A stretch of 64,000 nucleotides of DNA from UBA1672 sp050633505 (GCA_050633505.1 JBOEGQ010000004.1:310001-374000), one strand, 5' to 3'; shown: positions 8,671-18,672, counted from the first letter of the stretch. Program-made: numbers and translations. Notes: a model not told the origin generated them from the letters alone.

Positions 8671-10758
8671 ATGAGTCAACGACCTTTTGCCCTTGATCCC
8701 CTTTTCAGACACATCACGACATTACCTGGTGTGGGACCACGTAATGCAAAATTACTGGAAAAACTTCTCAACGGACAAAAAGTCCTGGATCTTTTGTTTC
8801 ATGCACCGGTTGATTTTATTGATCGCCGCTTTAGCTGCCCTGTCTCTGATTGCCCAAATGGCAAGGTCGTAACATTACAGGTTCATATAGACAAACACAT
8901 CCCAAACAGCCGTAAATCTCTCCCTTTCAGAGTAAAGTGCCATGACCCGAGCGGTGAACTGACCCTTGTCTTTTTTCATGCAAAGAAAGGATGGATTGAA
9001 AAACTTGTACCAATTGGCGCAGATCTTGTTGTAAGTGGTAAGGTCGAATATTTTCAAGGTGCCCCACAAATTGTGCATCCGGATGTTGCCCCCCTTTCTG
9101 AACGTGAAACACTTGAAACGGTTGAAAGCATTTACCCCCTTACCGCTGGTATCACAAATAAAACCCTTAGAAAAACACAAAAAGCCGCACTTCAATCAAT
9201 TCCCCCTCTTCCCGAATGGTTAGATAGCGCACATAAAAAACGCGAAGGATGGACAGAATGGCACATCGCCTTAAAGGCTCTTCATGAACCCCATAATATT
9301 GAGAACTTAGAGCCAACAGATAAAAAACGTATGCGCCTTGCCTATGATGAGTTATTAGCCAATCAACTGACATTGGCGCTTATTCGTGATCGGCAGAAGA
9401 AGAAAAGCGGGCGTGCCTTTCCTACATCAACGTCGTTACGCGAAAAACTTTTAAGTATCCTGCCTTTTGAGCTGACAGGGGCACAGAAAAGATCTTTGGA
9501 AGAAATCAATACGGATATGCAAGAGCCGACAAAAATGCTGCGGCTTCTTCAAGGAGATGTCGGAAGTGGTAAAACGATTGTGGCATGTTTGGCCATGTTA
9601 AATGCCATTGAAAATGGCGCACAAGCGGCACTGATCGCACCAACAGAAATCCTTGCACGTCAACATAGTGCAACCTTAAAGCCTCTTCTAGATTCACTTG
9701 GCATTAGACATGTCGTATTAACAGGGCGAGATAAAGGCAAAGCGCGAGACGTTATTCTTCAACAAATCAAAAATGATGGTGCACAAATCATCATCGGAAC
9801 ACATGCCATTTTTCAAAATGATGTCGCCTATCATGATCTAGGGGTAGCGGTTATTGACGAACAACATCGTTTTGGTGTGCACCAGCGTCTGGAACTCTCA
9901 AATAAAGGCACAAATGCCGATATATTATTAATGACGGCAACCCCCATTCCACGCACTCTTGCCCTTACCGCTTATGGTGATATGGAGGTTTCAAAACTGG
10001 ATGAGAAACCCCCGGGGCGCAAACCTGTGCAAACTCTTTTATTTGAAAATTCAAAGATAGATCACGTTGTTGAAGGGATAAAACGCAAAATCACAGAAGG
10101 CGTAAGAGTCTACTGGGTTTGCCCACTTGTAGAGGAATCCGAAACCCTCGATCTTGCCGCAGCAGAAGAACGCTTTGATATCCTAAACAGTTATTTTGAG
10201 GGCAAAGTCGGACTGGTTCATGGGCGAATGAAACCAGCCGAAAAAGATGACGTCATGGCAAAGTTCTCATCAGGAGAATTGGATATTCTTGTTGCAACGA
10301 CTGTTATTGAAGTCGGTGTCAATGTGCCGGAAGCCACAATAATGGTTATTGAACACGCAGAGCGTTTTGGTCTATCGCAGTTACACCAGTTACGCGGACG
10401 CGTCGGACGTGGGTCAGATCAATCTTACTGTTTCCTGATTTACTCGGGCCCTCTTGGTGAAATTGCCAAGGAGCGTTTAAGCATCATGCGTGACACTGAA
10501 GATGGGTTCATTATCGCAGAAAGAGATCTGGAATTACGTGGCGGCGGAGATGTCCTTGGCACAAAACAAAGCGGCGTTACAGATTTTAAGATCGCAAATA
10601 TCAGCGCACATGGCGACCTTCTCGCCGCGGCGCGAGATGATGCGCGCCTTATCCTTTCTAAAGATCCTAATTTAGAGAATGAACGTGGAAAAGCTTTGAA
10701 AACATTACTTTATCTCTTTGAACGAGATCAGGCCATTCGATATTTTCAAGGTGGATAG
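8671..10758 (+). CDS. recG: ATP-dependent DNA helicase RecG
   Basis: RecG remodels stalled replication forks and branch-migrates Holliday junctions. The 695-residue length is usual. The N-terminal wedge/OB domain (PGVGPRNAKLLEKL, then VTLQVHIDKH) is followed by the helicase core: Walker A LLQGDVGSGKT near residue 293, IAPTEILARQH, DEQHRFGVHQR near 396, TATPIPRTLA, and the C-terminal LRGRVGRG and ELRGGGDVLGTKQSG. It converges with cysE, the two stops lying 13 bp apart. Confidence 0.97.
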   Translation: MSQRPFALDPLFRHITTLPGVGPRNAKLLEKLLNGQKVLDLLFHAPVDFIDRRFSCPVSDCPNGKVVTLQVHIDKHIPNSRKSLPFRVKCHDPSGELTLVFFHAKKGWIEKLVPIGADLVVSGKVEYFQGAPQIVHPDVAPLSERETLETVESIYPLTAGITNKTLRKTQKAALQSIPPLPEWLDSAHKKREGWTEWHIALKALHEPHNIENLEPTDKKRMRLAYDELLANQLTLALIRDRQKKKSGRAFPTSTSLREKLLSILPFELTGAQKRSLEEINTDMQEPTKMLRLLQGDVGSGKTIVACLAMLNAIENGAQAALIAPTEILARQHSATLKPLLDSLGIRHVVLTGRDKGKARDVILQQIKNDGAQIIIGTHAIFQNDVAYHDLGVAVIDEQHRFGVHQRLELSNKGTNADILLMTATPIPRTLALTAYGDMEVSKLDEKPPGRKPVQTLLFENSKIDHVVEGIKRKITEGVRVYWVCPLVEESETLDLAAAEERFDILNSYFEGKVGLVHGRMKPAEKDDVMAKFSSGELDILVATTVIEVGVNVPEATIMVIEHAERFGLSQLHQLRGRVGRGSDQSYCFLIYSGPLGEIAKERLSIMRDTEDGFIIAERDLELRGGGDVLGTKQSGVTDFKIANISAHGDLLAAARDDARLILSKDPNLENERGKALKTLLYLFERDQAIRYFQGG

Positions 10759-10771
10759 AACCACACAGCCT

Positions 10772-11443
10772 TTACTCTGCTGCATCAGAGTGTTTGGTCT
10801 GCTCACATTCATCTTCAATATTCAGTTCTTTTTTGATCTTACCCATTTCCTTTATGATGCAGTCAATCGTGAATGTTACATCCTGCATTTCCTGACGTGA
10901 AGGCATACCATATGCGCGCGCCTTATCATCACCGCCAATAACACGCGCAGGTATCCCAAGCGCCGTTGCACCATCCGGGATACTATTGGTTACAACAGAG
11001 TTAGAACCAACTTTCGCATGATTTCCAATTGTAATATCCCCTAAAACCTGCGCACCTGCACCAATCATTGCGTTCTCACCGATTGTCGGGTGGCGTTTGA
11101 CCCCTTTTTGGTCACTACGCCCGACACCGCCAAGGGTCACACCGTGATAGATTGTAACGTCATCCATAATGACAGCAGTTTGTCCGATCACAACACCCGT
11201 ACCGTGATCGATAAAAAAACCGCGCCCGATTTGCGCCTCAGGATGAATTTCAATACCTGTTAAAATACGAGAAATATTTGCAAAAAATCGCGCAAGCGTC
11301 CGTAATCCCAGATGCCACAGAACGTTGTTCATACGGTGAAAACACACAGCATGAAAACCGTTATACGCAAAAAAAACTTCAAGAAAAGTCGGGCTTGCCG
11401 GATCACGCGCCTGAATAGATTTCACCAAATCAAACATCATCAC
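10772..11443 (-). CDS. cysE: Serine O-acetyltransferase
   Basis: CysE acetylates serine with acetyl-CoA, the first step of cysteine synthesis. The 223-residue protein is the short form. An N-terminal helical part (DPASPTFLEVFFAYNGFHAV) is followed by a left-handed beta-helix of hexapeptide repeats from about residue 65 to 180, containing IDHGTGVVIGQ and IYHGVTLGG with the catalytic Asp/His, and AKVGSNSVV. The C-terminal tail is acidic and charged and lacks the usual Ile end that binds the cysteine synthase partner. The start overlaps the DUF502 gene by 14 bp, so the two are translationally coupled. Confidence 0.95.
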   Translation of the reverse strand: MMMFDLVKSIQARDPASPTFLEVFFAYNGFHAVCFHRMNNVLWHLGLRTLARFFANISRILTGIEIHPEAQIGRGFFIDHGTGVVIGQTAVIMDDVTIYHGVTLGGVGRSDQKGVKRHPTIGENAMIGAGAQVLGDITIGNHAKVGSNSVVTNSIPDGATALGIPARVIGGDDKARAYGMPSRQEMQDVTFTIDCIIKEMGKIKKELNIEDECEQTKHSDAAE

Positions 11444-12155
11444 TCTCTACATCTTCACGAACTACTTTTGTCTTTCTCCTGTCAGGAGGTGTAATAATCC
11501 CCGCCGAGACGACAAGCTTCACCCCTTCTTCAACACTCATATCCAGATAAATCAGTTCCTTTTTGGGAACAAATAACAAATACCCGGATGTCGGATTTGG
11601 GGTTGTCGGAACAAAGACATTAACTGTTTCTTTGGTTGTATGATCCTGCACCTCACCTTGAGAAACACCGGTTACAAAACCGATAGACCAAATTCCTCTA
11701 CGAGGGTATTCCAACATAACAACTTCACGAAATGCACTGGATTGGCTTGCCATTATTGTTTCAAATATTTGCTTTATTGCACCATAAAGCGTCCGTATCA
11801 CCGGCATACGATCGACAATATATTCAGAAATCCTTAAAAATAACCGCCCAAGAAAGTTCGTTGCAAACCAACCGATCAGAACAAAACCAGCCAAAGCAAT
11901 AACAAGCCCTATTCCCGGAATTGTTGTTCCACCATAGAGCGCGTCATACCACTCCCTTGGTAATAGTCGTGCAACGTTATTATCGACAACACTGAGGAAT
12001 ATATAAGTCAGATAGATCGTAATACTAATCGGGGCGGTAACCAATATACCGGCAAGTAAATACCCTCTTAGTCGTGCAACAGGCCCTCTGGCATTGGCGT
12101 TTAAATCTTCATCCAGTATCTTTTCCGAAGACGTCTTGTGTTTAGATGTAATCAT
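11430..12155 (-). CDS. DUF502 family membrane protein
   Basis: An inner-membrane protein of about 241 residues with two N-terminal membrane segments: one around LLAGILVTAPISITIYLTYI and one around IPGIGLVIALAGFVLIGWF. These are followed by the DUF502 soluble part with RMPVIRTLYGAIKQIFETI and VFVPTTPNPTSGYLLFVP. The ATG at 12155 is favoured over a TTG four codons upstream because GGGA lies at suitable spacing. The function is unknown. It precedes cysE with overlap. Confidence 0.9.
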   Translation of the reverse strand: MITSKHKTSSEKILDEDLNANARGPVARLRGYLLAGILVTAPISITIYLTYIFLSVVDNNVARLLPREWYDALYGGTTIPGIGLVIALAGFVLIGWFATNFLGRLFLRISEYIVDRMPVIRTLYGAIKQIFETIMASQSSAFREVVMLEYPRRGIWSIGFVTGVSQGEVQDHTTKETVNVFVPTTPNPTSGYLLFVPKKELIYLDMSVEEGVKLVVSAGIITPPDRRKTKVVREDVESDDV

Positions 12156-12204
12156 CGCCTGTCCCAATCTGTTGCACAGGCAGCACTATGACCTGATATA
12201 GCCA

Positions 12205-13494
12205 TCATTTCAACCACCTTTGCATTACAATTGTTGCGGCCATATCCCCTGTCACATTTACCGTTGTCCGACACATGTCTAATATACGATCAACACCAAA
12301 AATAAAACCAACAGCCGCCGGGTGTAATCCAATCCCAGTTAGAATGGTTGCAAGAACCACAATACCGACCCCTGGCGTGGCCGGCGTTCCGATTGATGCG
12401 CCAACAGTCGTAATCATTAATAAAACAATATCCGTATTGCTAAGTTCAACACCTGACACAACCCCAAACACCTGCACCAAAAATAACGCCGCAACCGCCT
12501 GATATAACGCCGTTCCATCCATATTAATGGTCGCGCCCAATGGTACAACAAAGCGTGCAATCTTCGGATCAGCCCCCATGTTCTCTTCTACACATGACAA
12601 AGTAAAAGGCATGGTCGCTGCAGATGATGAGGTTGAAAAGGCCAAAAGCTGCGCCTCTTTCGCACCTTTTATGAACCGAATAGGATCATACCGCCCGATA
12701 AGCATAACAATCAGTACATACACACATGCCATTGCAAGAAGTCCCGCAATAACCGTCAGCATATACATCCCCATTCCGGCCAAAGCCCCAACACCCAGCT
12801 TAATCATAATATCACAGAGCAAACCAAACACCGCAAACGGTGCAATTTTCATGGCCCACCCAATGACAGTCATCGCGATCCCCTGCCCCGATATACATAA
12901 ATCAATAACGGGTTTTGTCGAGGCAGAAGGCATTGTCAGCAATGCAATACCAACAATCATTGCGGCAACAACGATTTGTAATAAGTTTCGTTCAACCATT
13001 GCACCGGGGACATTCACGGGAATAATATTGGAAATGCGCTGTGGTATTGTGAGATCTTCAAACGTTTTGACCTCACTGACATTCTGTAGAAGCATTTCTT
13101 CTTGAAAGTTTTGAACCAAAGATGGATCAATAAACGTGCCAGGCTTAATCACGTTAACAAGGCCGATACCGATTATAATCGCAATTGTCGTTGTCCCGAT
13201 AAAGTACGCAACAATTCGCCAGCCAATCTTTTTTAGAAATTCAATTTCCCCACTTTGCGTAATCCCCAGAATAATGGAACAAAGAATAAGAGGAATAACA
13301 ACCATCTGTATCATCCCTAAAAAGAAGACACCGGGTAGCTTCAACCAAGCTGCGAGCTGATAAGCGGTATCGGAGTCAACCAGTGCACCGCCATAGGGAG
13401 AAAGGAGAAGGCCAACGATAACACCAACCAACATGCCAATGAGAATTTTAAGCCAAAGATGTTCTCCAAATTCGCTTTTCACCTCATGAACCAT
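12205..13494 (-). CDS. Dicarboxylate/amino acid:cation symporter (DAACS family)
   Basis: A secondary transporter of the glutamate/aspartate/C4-dicarboxylate family, 429 residues. Family hallmarks: the serine-rich re-entrant loop STSSSAATMPFTL near residue 285, GATINMDGTALYQ, and the last loop ASIGTPATPGVGIV, followed by GVDRILDMCRTTVNVTGD with the substrate-binding Asp/Arg and Asn region. Multiple hydrophobic segments span the protein. A strong AAGGAGGAG ribosome site precedes the ATG. The substrate cannot be settled from sequence (GltP-, DctA- or serine-type). Confidence 0.93.
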   Translation of the reverse strand: MVHEVKSEFGEHLWLKILIGMLVGVIVGLLLSPYGGALVDSDTAYQLAAWLKLPGVFFLGMIQMVVIPLILCSIILGITQSGEIEFLKKIGWRIVAYFIGTTTIAIIIGIGLVNVIKPGTFIDPSLVQNFQEEMLLQNVSEVKTFEDLTIPQRISNIIPVNVPGAMVERNLLQIVVAAMIVGIALLTMPSASTKPVIDLCISGQGIAMTVIGWAMKIAPFAVFGLLCDIMIKLGVGALAGMGMYMLTVIAGLLAMACVYVLIVMLIGRYDPIRFIKGAKEAQLLAFSTSSSAATMPFTLSCVEENMGADPKIARFVVPLGATINMDGTALYQAVAALFLVQVFGVVSGVELSNTDIVLLMITTVGASIGTPATPGVGIVVLATILTGIGLHPAAVGFIFGVDRILDMCRTTVNVTGDMAATIVMQRWLK

Positions 13495-13578
13495 ATAATG
13501 CTCCTCCTTACAACGCCTTGTGAAAGGCCATCATACAAAAAGAAATTCATTGGTAAAAGGTATAAGACAAAAAGAGTT

Positions 13579-13932
13579 CTATTTCTCTGCTTTACTATTA
13601 GGAGGCAAAAGTGGTTCAAGAAGGTTCATATTGATGCGAGCCAGCGATTTGAGTTCAGATTGAAGGTTTTTTAACTCCTCAACCAAGTTTCCACCAAATC
13701 CGACAAACTCGTCTTTACGTTCCATAAACTCACGCGCGGCAATTTGATATTGTGTATTGGCTTCTTTCTTCTGGGTGCTCACCTGTGTGAAAGAAAAGTC
13801 ATCACCCAAAGCCATGGCATTCGTTTCTGCCTCAAACGCATTGATAGATGCCTTTGTAAAGCCTATCATTTCACGAAGAGCCACCTCTGTATCACCAGAA
13901 AGTGTTGATGTTGAAAACGCAACGTTACTCAT
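13579..13932 (-). CDS. Unknown flagellar-locus protein, 117 aa
   Basis: A helical, soluble protein without Cys or a membrane segment, lying 20 bp downstream of flgL as the last gene of the minus-strand flagellar run. The N-terminus is rich in Ser/Thr (STSTLSGDTEVAL). The middle and end are amphipathic helix (AAREFMERKDEFVGFGG, VEELKNLQSELKSLARINMN). I recognise no family. Position and helical character suggest a flagellar chaperone or accessory factor, which is inference from context only. Confidence 0.75.
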   Translation of the reverse strand: MSNVAFSTSTLSGDTEVALREMIGFTKASINAFEAETNAMALGDDFSFTQVSTQKKEANTQYQIAAREFMERKDEFVGFGGNLVEELKNLQSELKSLARINMNLLEPLLPPNSKAEK

Positions 13933-13952
13933 TATTCAATATACCTCAATAA

Positions 13953-14855
13953 TTATCTGATAAAATCAATAATAGTTAGATTTAAGAGACCTGTTGTAAC
14001 AGAGTATGCTGCTTCTAACTGCGTTTCTAATTCTTTTACGCGTGTAGAAGCCTCTGCCAAATCAACTTCTTTTAAGTCCGTAATGACACTATCAATTAAA
14101 TTAAGCTCTTCCAAGCCACGATCAATTGCCTGATCAATTGCACCGGAATCCTGTGCAACACTTGCCTTTAATGTGGCAACATCATCAATTCCCCGTTCCA
14201 ATAATCCAATTGCCTCAGTTAAGGCATTTTGATCATTCGGAGATGTGATAACCAAGTCTAATGCCCGTAAAATAAGTTCAATTGACGGGTCATCTGCGGT
14301 CTGTCCATAACTCACATTAAACCCGTTTGATATTTCAACAGAAGAAACATCGTTGTTCCCCTGATAATAACTGGTATCAACGGCAGATGGTGGCAACGCC
14401 CCACCATAAGAGGTTAAATCAATTGGTGGTGTTTCAGTCGCAGACCCGGAAAATACATAACGATCTCCCACACTGGAATTAAGAATCCCGGCAACTTGTT
14501 CCAACGTTGCCTCTGCACTTTGCTGTATTTGATCTGCTGTAACAGATAGCCCATTTAGTGCAGCCCCCAAATCCGATAAGAAACCTTGCGCAACATCAAT
14601 GACCCCACCTAAAAGGTCAAACATTGTTTCAGTGCGATCAAAAGCAATTTGTGCGTTTTCGGTTTGCGTTGTCAGCTGGTTATAATCTGTTTCAAGATTT
14701 AAGAGCTGGTTCGCATCATCTGCAATGCCCTGATACGTATGTGATTTTAACCCAGTGGAGACCTGCAATTGCGCCTCTGCATAATTCGATTGAATCCTCA
14801 AATTCGTTTGGATCAATTGGTTAGTATGTGAAAAACTTGCTATTCTTGTAACCAT
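13953..14855 (-). CDS. flgL: Flagellar hook-filament junction protein FlgL (HAP3)
   Basis: FlgL forms the second junction ring between hook and filament and is exported by the flagellar type III system. The 300-residue protein has the flagellin-like termini: an N-terminal helical part (TNLRIQSNYAEAQLQVSTGLKS) and a C-terminal helix (RVKELETQLEAAYSVTTGLLNLTIIDFIR). The middle (GDRYVFSGSATETPPIDL) matches the FlgL pattern of a short variable domain. It follows flgK by 16 bp. Confidence 0.93.
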   Translation of the reverse strand: MVTRIASFSHTNQLIQTNLRIQSNYAEAQLQVSTGLKSHTYQGIADDANQLLNLETDYNQLTTQTENAQIAFDRTETMFDLLGGVIDVAQGFLSDLGAALNGLSVTADQIQQSAEATLEQVAGILNSSVGDRYVFSGSATETPPIDLTSYGGALPPSAVDTSYYQGNNDVSSVEISNGFNVSYGQTADDPSIELILRALDLVITSPNDQNALTEAIGLLERGIDDVATLKASVAQDSGAIDQAIDRGLEELNLIDSVITDLKEVDLAEASTRVKELETQLEAAYSVTTGLLNLTIIDFIR

Positions 14856-14871
14856 AATTCATCGACCTTTC

Positions 14872-16614
14872 TTACCTGACCGAGCTAATCAGCGTGTCAT
14901 ACATTTCTTGAAGCACAGACAGTAGAGTAGCCGCTGCTTCATATTTTGCTTCTAAATCAACTAAATGTGCCATTTCCTCGTCAATATTGACCCCTTCTGC
15001 GTTTTGTAAGGAGGTCAATGTCTGCCCTAAAATCAAAGAATTTGTTGAGGATTCCTGAAGTGCATCACTTGCACGTCCGGCAACATCTGACATGATTTTA
15101 TTCCCGTAATCACTCAACGACGATGTTAAAGCAGGGAAATTACCGGCTTGCGCAAAGGACACATTTACAAAGAACTGTTCGTTCAATTCCTTTGCCACTT
15201 CCCCTGCACCAGGTGCAACACCAAGGTCGCCAACAGCCAATCCGGCATCATCAGATAACCGTGTAATCCCCAGCGCAGCAAAGTCATCCTGTAAATACTG
15301 GCTCACCACAATGTCAGATGCGTCTTCACCATCATAAATATTATTTAAGCCGAAATAATGCGAAAACCCACGATTATCTGCCCCGACGTCACTATCTAAT
15401 TCATTAATTGCAACACCTTCTCCTGCATTATTCGCAGCAATGACAAGTTCACCATCGGCGTTCAGACTGGCCGTTACATCAGGGCCAAGCTGCGCGTTGA
15501 TATCATTAATCACATCACTAACTGTGGCATAAGCAGCAATATTAAGATCTGCATAATTCGTGACCACGCCTGCTTGATCCAAAACAGCAATACGAACTGA
15601 ACCTGTACCGGAAAAGGCATCTGCCCCTGTAAGCCCGTCTAAATCACCGGTAAGTTGAGATTGTGGAGGGCTACTTGATCCTTGATTTGAAAGTGTATTT
15701 AACTGATCCATCAAAACAGTAGCATACTCATCAAGTTTGTCTTGTTCCTCCACCAAGGTTACATCGCGCAGTTCAACCAATGCACCTAACTCTCCACCCT
15801 TAACTGAGCCTGTAATATCAGTACCATTGAGCATAATGCCATCTAATTGCGCCGGATATGAAACGTCACCGGTTAAAGATCCTGCCGCCTCATATGATAA
15901 CAGGTTCGGCTGGGATGACAGGAGCGAATACCCTTGCATATAAATCTGTAATTCATTGTTACTATTGATAAAATATTGCACATCTACGAGTGCCGCAAGC
16001 TCTTGAAGTGCGGCATTACGCTCATCCTCAAGGTTGGCTGGTGTTAACCCTTGCACTTGCGCTGTTGCGATCTGCTTATTTAATGTATCAAGTTCAATCA
16101 CCAAATCATTAATGCGATCAACTGTGCTATCGATCGCTTGATCGGCTTGCGTTCGCAATGACTGCACATTTTGTGACGCATTACGTAGCTGACTGGCAAC
16201 AGCCTCAGCATCTGAAACAACTTTGGACTTTAATGCATCATCCTCCGGCGTGACAGACAATTGATCAAGCGAAGCTGCAAAATCTGAGACAGACGAACTA
16301 ATTGTTGTTGAGCCTTCTGTTGTACCAAGCTGATCCGATAAAAATCCAAGATAGTCGGCCTTCACCTGACTTTCTGCCGCTGCCGTAATGTCCTCGATAA
16401 CTTCTTCTAACAAATACGGATCTGCATTTGCGCTCACAATAGTGCCACTTATCGGAACAGATGTTCCTCCGGCAGTTGAGTATTGAAGGTCATATTGCTT
16501 TCGCGTATATCCGGCTTTATCTGCGTTTGTTACGTTTTCGGAAACAACGCTGATCTGCACTTCTGCTGTATTGATACCTGCAAAGGTATTATATAAGGCA
16601 TTGGTTAATGACAT
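14872..16614 (-). CDS. flgK: Flagellar hook-associated protein FlgK (HAP1)
   Basis: FlgK is the first hook-filament junction protein. The 580-residue protein starts with the rod/hook signature (LYNTFAGINTAEVQISVVSENVTNADKAGYTRK) and ends with the FlgK C-terminal helix (SLQNAEGVNIDEEMAHLVDLEAKYEAAATLL). The middle has long coiled helices (QADQAIDSTVDRINDLVIEL) and a large acidic, Gly/Asp-rich region typical of exposed domains. Its start overlaps the end of the 124-aa gene upstream by 10 bp, pointing to coupled translation. Confidence 0.95.
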   Translation of the reverse strand: MSLTNALYNTFAGINTAEVQISVVSENVTNADKAGYTRKQYDLQYSTAGGTSVPISGTIVSANADPYLLEEVIEDITAAAESQVKADYLGFLSDQLGTTEGSTTISSSVSDFAASLDQLSVTPEDDALKSKVVSDAEAVASQLRNASQNVQSLRTQADQAIDSTVDRINDLVIELDTLNKQIATAQVQGLTPANLEDERNAALQELAALVDVQYFINSNNELQIYMQGYSLLSSQPNLLSYEAAGSLTGDVSYPAQLDGIMLNGTDITGSVKGGELGALVELRDVTLVEEQDKLDEYATVLMDQLNTLSNQGSSSPPQSQLTGDLDGLTGADAFSGTGSVRIAVLDQAGVVTNYADLNIAAYATVSDVINDINAQLGPDVTASLNADGELVIAANNAGEGVAINELDSDVGADNRGFSHYFGLNNIYDGEDASDIVVSQYLQDDFAALGITRLSDDAGLAVGDLGVAPGAGEVAKELNEQFFVNVSFAQAGNFPALTSSLSDYGNKIMSDVAGRASDALQESSTNSLILGQTLTSLQNAEGVNIDEEMAHLVDLEAKYEAAATLLSVLQEMYDTLISSVR

Positions 16615-16979
16615 GTGCGCACCTCACATTCATCGACAATCGATAAAACGTTTTCAATTTGATGCGCATAAAAATAGATTTCGAGATTGGTGCGCACTTT
16701 TTCCTGTAAATCATCCATTTTGTCTACGAAATAGTTCTGCAACGTATCAGAAGACATTTGATCTTGCCCAAATAACGCCTCACAAACTTGATCTGCCGCC
16801 TCAACGAGGTTTTCCAACAGCTCTGCATTTTGCAACAACGCATCCGATAATCCAGATATATCTGGATCACTGTCAGGGGATAACTCAATTACACGATCAC
16901 ACAAGGCATCGAATTCCAGAACTTTGTTACCAAGGTCCGAAGCTTCTATCCTTTTTGTTAAAAGATTTTGCGATCTCAT
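16605..16979 (-). CDS. Unknown flagellar-locus protein, 124 aa; FlgN-like chaperone candidate
   Basis: An acidic, almost wholly helical protein (LSDALLQNAELLENLVEA, VDKMDDLQEKVRTNLEIYF) overlapping the start of flgK. FlgN, the export chaperone for FlgK and FlgL, is a similar-sized helical protein usually encoded beside them, so that role is the best guess. Sequence identity alone does not prove it. Its ATG directly follows the stop of the 102-aa gene upstream. Confidence 0.75.
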   Translation of the reverse strand: MRSQNLLTKRIEASDLGNKVLEFDALCDRVIELSPDSDPDISGLSDALLQNAELLENLVEAADQVCEALFGQDQMSSDTLQNYFVDKMDDLQEKVRTNLEIYFYAHQIENVLSIVDECEVRTCH

Positions 16980-17288
16980 CTATCTCTTCCGTTTCGTCAT
17001 GCCTTTACGGGCTGTATCAAGATAAGCAATACATGCTTTTGAGTTTTCCTGAACACGGGAAACATTTAATTTCCCCTGCTCAACATCCCCCTTAAGGTTT
17101 TGTATATGCTGTGAAATATAAGAATCTACGTTTTGCAAAAAATCACGTATCTCTTGTTCATCAGATGGGGGACAACCATCCATACCGGATCGAATATCAG
17201 AAATTATTTCCGAAAGGTTGGGACGGGTAATAAACTTATCCATCCCTTCCTTTTTATATTCTGCAATCAAATCAATAAGGTTGGTCAT
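16980..17288 (-). CDS. Unknown flagellar-locus protein, 102 aa
   Basis: A small soluble helical protein between flgE and the FlgN-like gene. It contains DLIAEYKKEGMDKF at the start, a Pro-rich break (DGCPPSDEQEIRDF) and a basic tail (RKGMTKRKR). No recognised family. Tight spacing (15 bp after flgE, zero before the next gene) places it in the flg operon. It could be a chaperone or a regulator of the filament-stage switch; nothing in the sequence decides this. Confidence 0.7.
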   Translation of the reverse strand: MTNLIDLIAEYKKEGMDKFITRPNLSEIISDIRSGMDGCPPSDEQEIRDFLQNVDSYISQHIQNLKGDVEQGKLNVSRVQENSKACIAYLDTARKGMTKRKR

Positions 17289-17303
17289 ATTCCCCTCTTA
17301 AGA

Positions 17304-18593
17304 CTAACGTACTGCGCCAATTAATGTTTCAAACATATCATCGACGGTACTGACGATTTGCGCCGCAGATGAATAGGCCTGCTGTGCGACAATCATCTTA
17401 TTGAATTCCGTGGATGTATCAACCGTTGATAACTCGACTGATTCTGGAACCAAAGTACCTGCGGCACCATCTCCGGGAAGGCGTAAGTTCAAATTCCCTG
17501 CCTCTTCACTTTCATCATAAATGGACCCACCAACATTAACCAATGCATCCGGGTTAGAGAATGTTGCAATTGGAATTTGGAAGATCGGCTGTCGTACACC
17601 ATTATCAAATACTGCAATAACCAGCCCCTCTTCATTGACATCTACACCTGTTAACTGACCAAAACGAACACCGTCTTGCTCAATACTGTTCAGTGTAAGA
17701 TCCGCCGCACCGTCATCAGAAGAAAACTGTGTCAGATTAGAGAATGTATTATGTTCCCCTAAATTTACAGTAACCGATGTATCATTTGATCCGGTAGACG
17801 CCGTAAATCCAGTGAATGTCATTGTGAATTCAGCTGCATCTGTACCATCAATTTGGTCAATGGAACCATCTCCGTTAAATGTAATAACCTGAGAAGCCGG
17901 TGCAATGACTGCCGTTGCAGCAGATCCGGAACCAAGGCTGGTCTGGTATGGGTCTGCATACGTTGTTGTCCACTCATTTACCGCTGTTTTCTCGTACTGA
18001 ACTTCAACAGTGTGGCTAACCCCTAGCTCATCAAAAACCTCAACTGTTGTTGTAAACGTATCAGCAATCGACGCGTCAGCCGGAAGGTTTAATGATATAT
18101 CCACTTCTGTTGTTGAGGCGGCTGTACTACTCACAGCATCGAGGTCAACCGGTGCCAATGAGTTCAGGTCATCCGTACTGGCTGTTAGGACGTTTCCTTC
18201 TGCATCTGTCGGATACCCCATAAGGATCATGCCTTCATTATTAATAAGGAGGCCATCCTCATTCGTTTCAAAGTTTCCGTTACGCGTATACGTATAGGCA
18301 GATGACAACGCATCCGGGTTATCTGTGACGACAAAGAAACCACTTCCACTGATTGCAACATTTGTTGAAACAGCCGTGTTTTCAATCGTTCCCTGCTCTG
18401 TCAAATTTTTACCGGTTGCAAAGACAACACCACCGGTAACATTTTCACTGGAAACCAAAGATTCAAAGGTAATCTCGGTCGTTTTATAGGCCGTGGTACT
18501 CACATTCGCAATATTTTCAGACACAACTGCGATTGCCTGACTTTGGGCATTCAGCCCTGATACTGCTGCGTTTAATGCGCCTCCTAAGCTCAT
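17304..18593 (-). CDS. flgE: Flagellar hook protein FlgE
   Basis: FlgE polymerises into the flagellar hook. The 429-residue protein has the rod/hook N-terminus (NAAVSGLNAQSQAIAVVSEN then IANVSTTAYK), the hook segment TGKNLTEQGTIENT, the FlgE middle domain (VEVFDELGVSHTVEVQYEK), and the C-terminal helix (STVDTSTEFNKMIVAQQAYSSAAQIV then DDMFETLIGAVR). A strong AAAAGGAG site precedes the ATG. It lies 79 bp downstream of flgD. Confidence 0.96.
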   Translation of the reverse strand: MSLGGALNAAVSGLNAQSQAIAVVSENIANVSTTAYKTTEITFESLVSSENVTGGVVFATGKNLTEQGTIENTAVSTNVAISGSGFFVVTDNPDALSSAYTYTRNGNFETNEDGLLINNEGMILMGYPTDAEGNVLTASTDDLNSLAPVDLDAVSSTAASTTEVDISLNLPADASIADTFTTTVEVFDELGVSHTVEVQYEKTAVNEWTTTYADPYQTSLGSGSAATAVIAPASQVITFNGDGSIDQIDGTDAAEFTMTFTGFTASTGSNDTSVTVNLGEHNTFSNLTQFSSDDGAADLTLNSIEQDGVRFGQLTGVDVNEEGLVIAVFDNGVRQPIFQIPIATFSNPDALVNVGGSIYDESEEAGNLNLRLPGDGAAGTLVPESVELSTVDTSTEFNKMIVAQQAYSSAAQIVSTVDDMFETLIGAVR

Positions 18594-18672
18594 GATTTTT
18601 CTCCTTTTTTCTGTTTCTTTTATTCTATTACTTTAATTAAACATACAATGGCGTAAGACCATCGCTCACACC

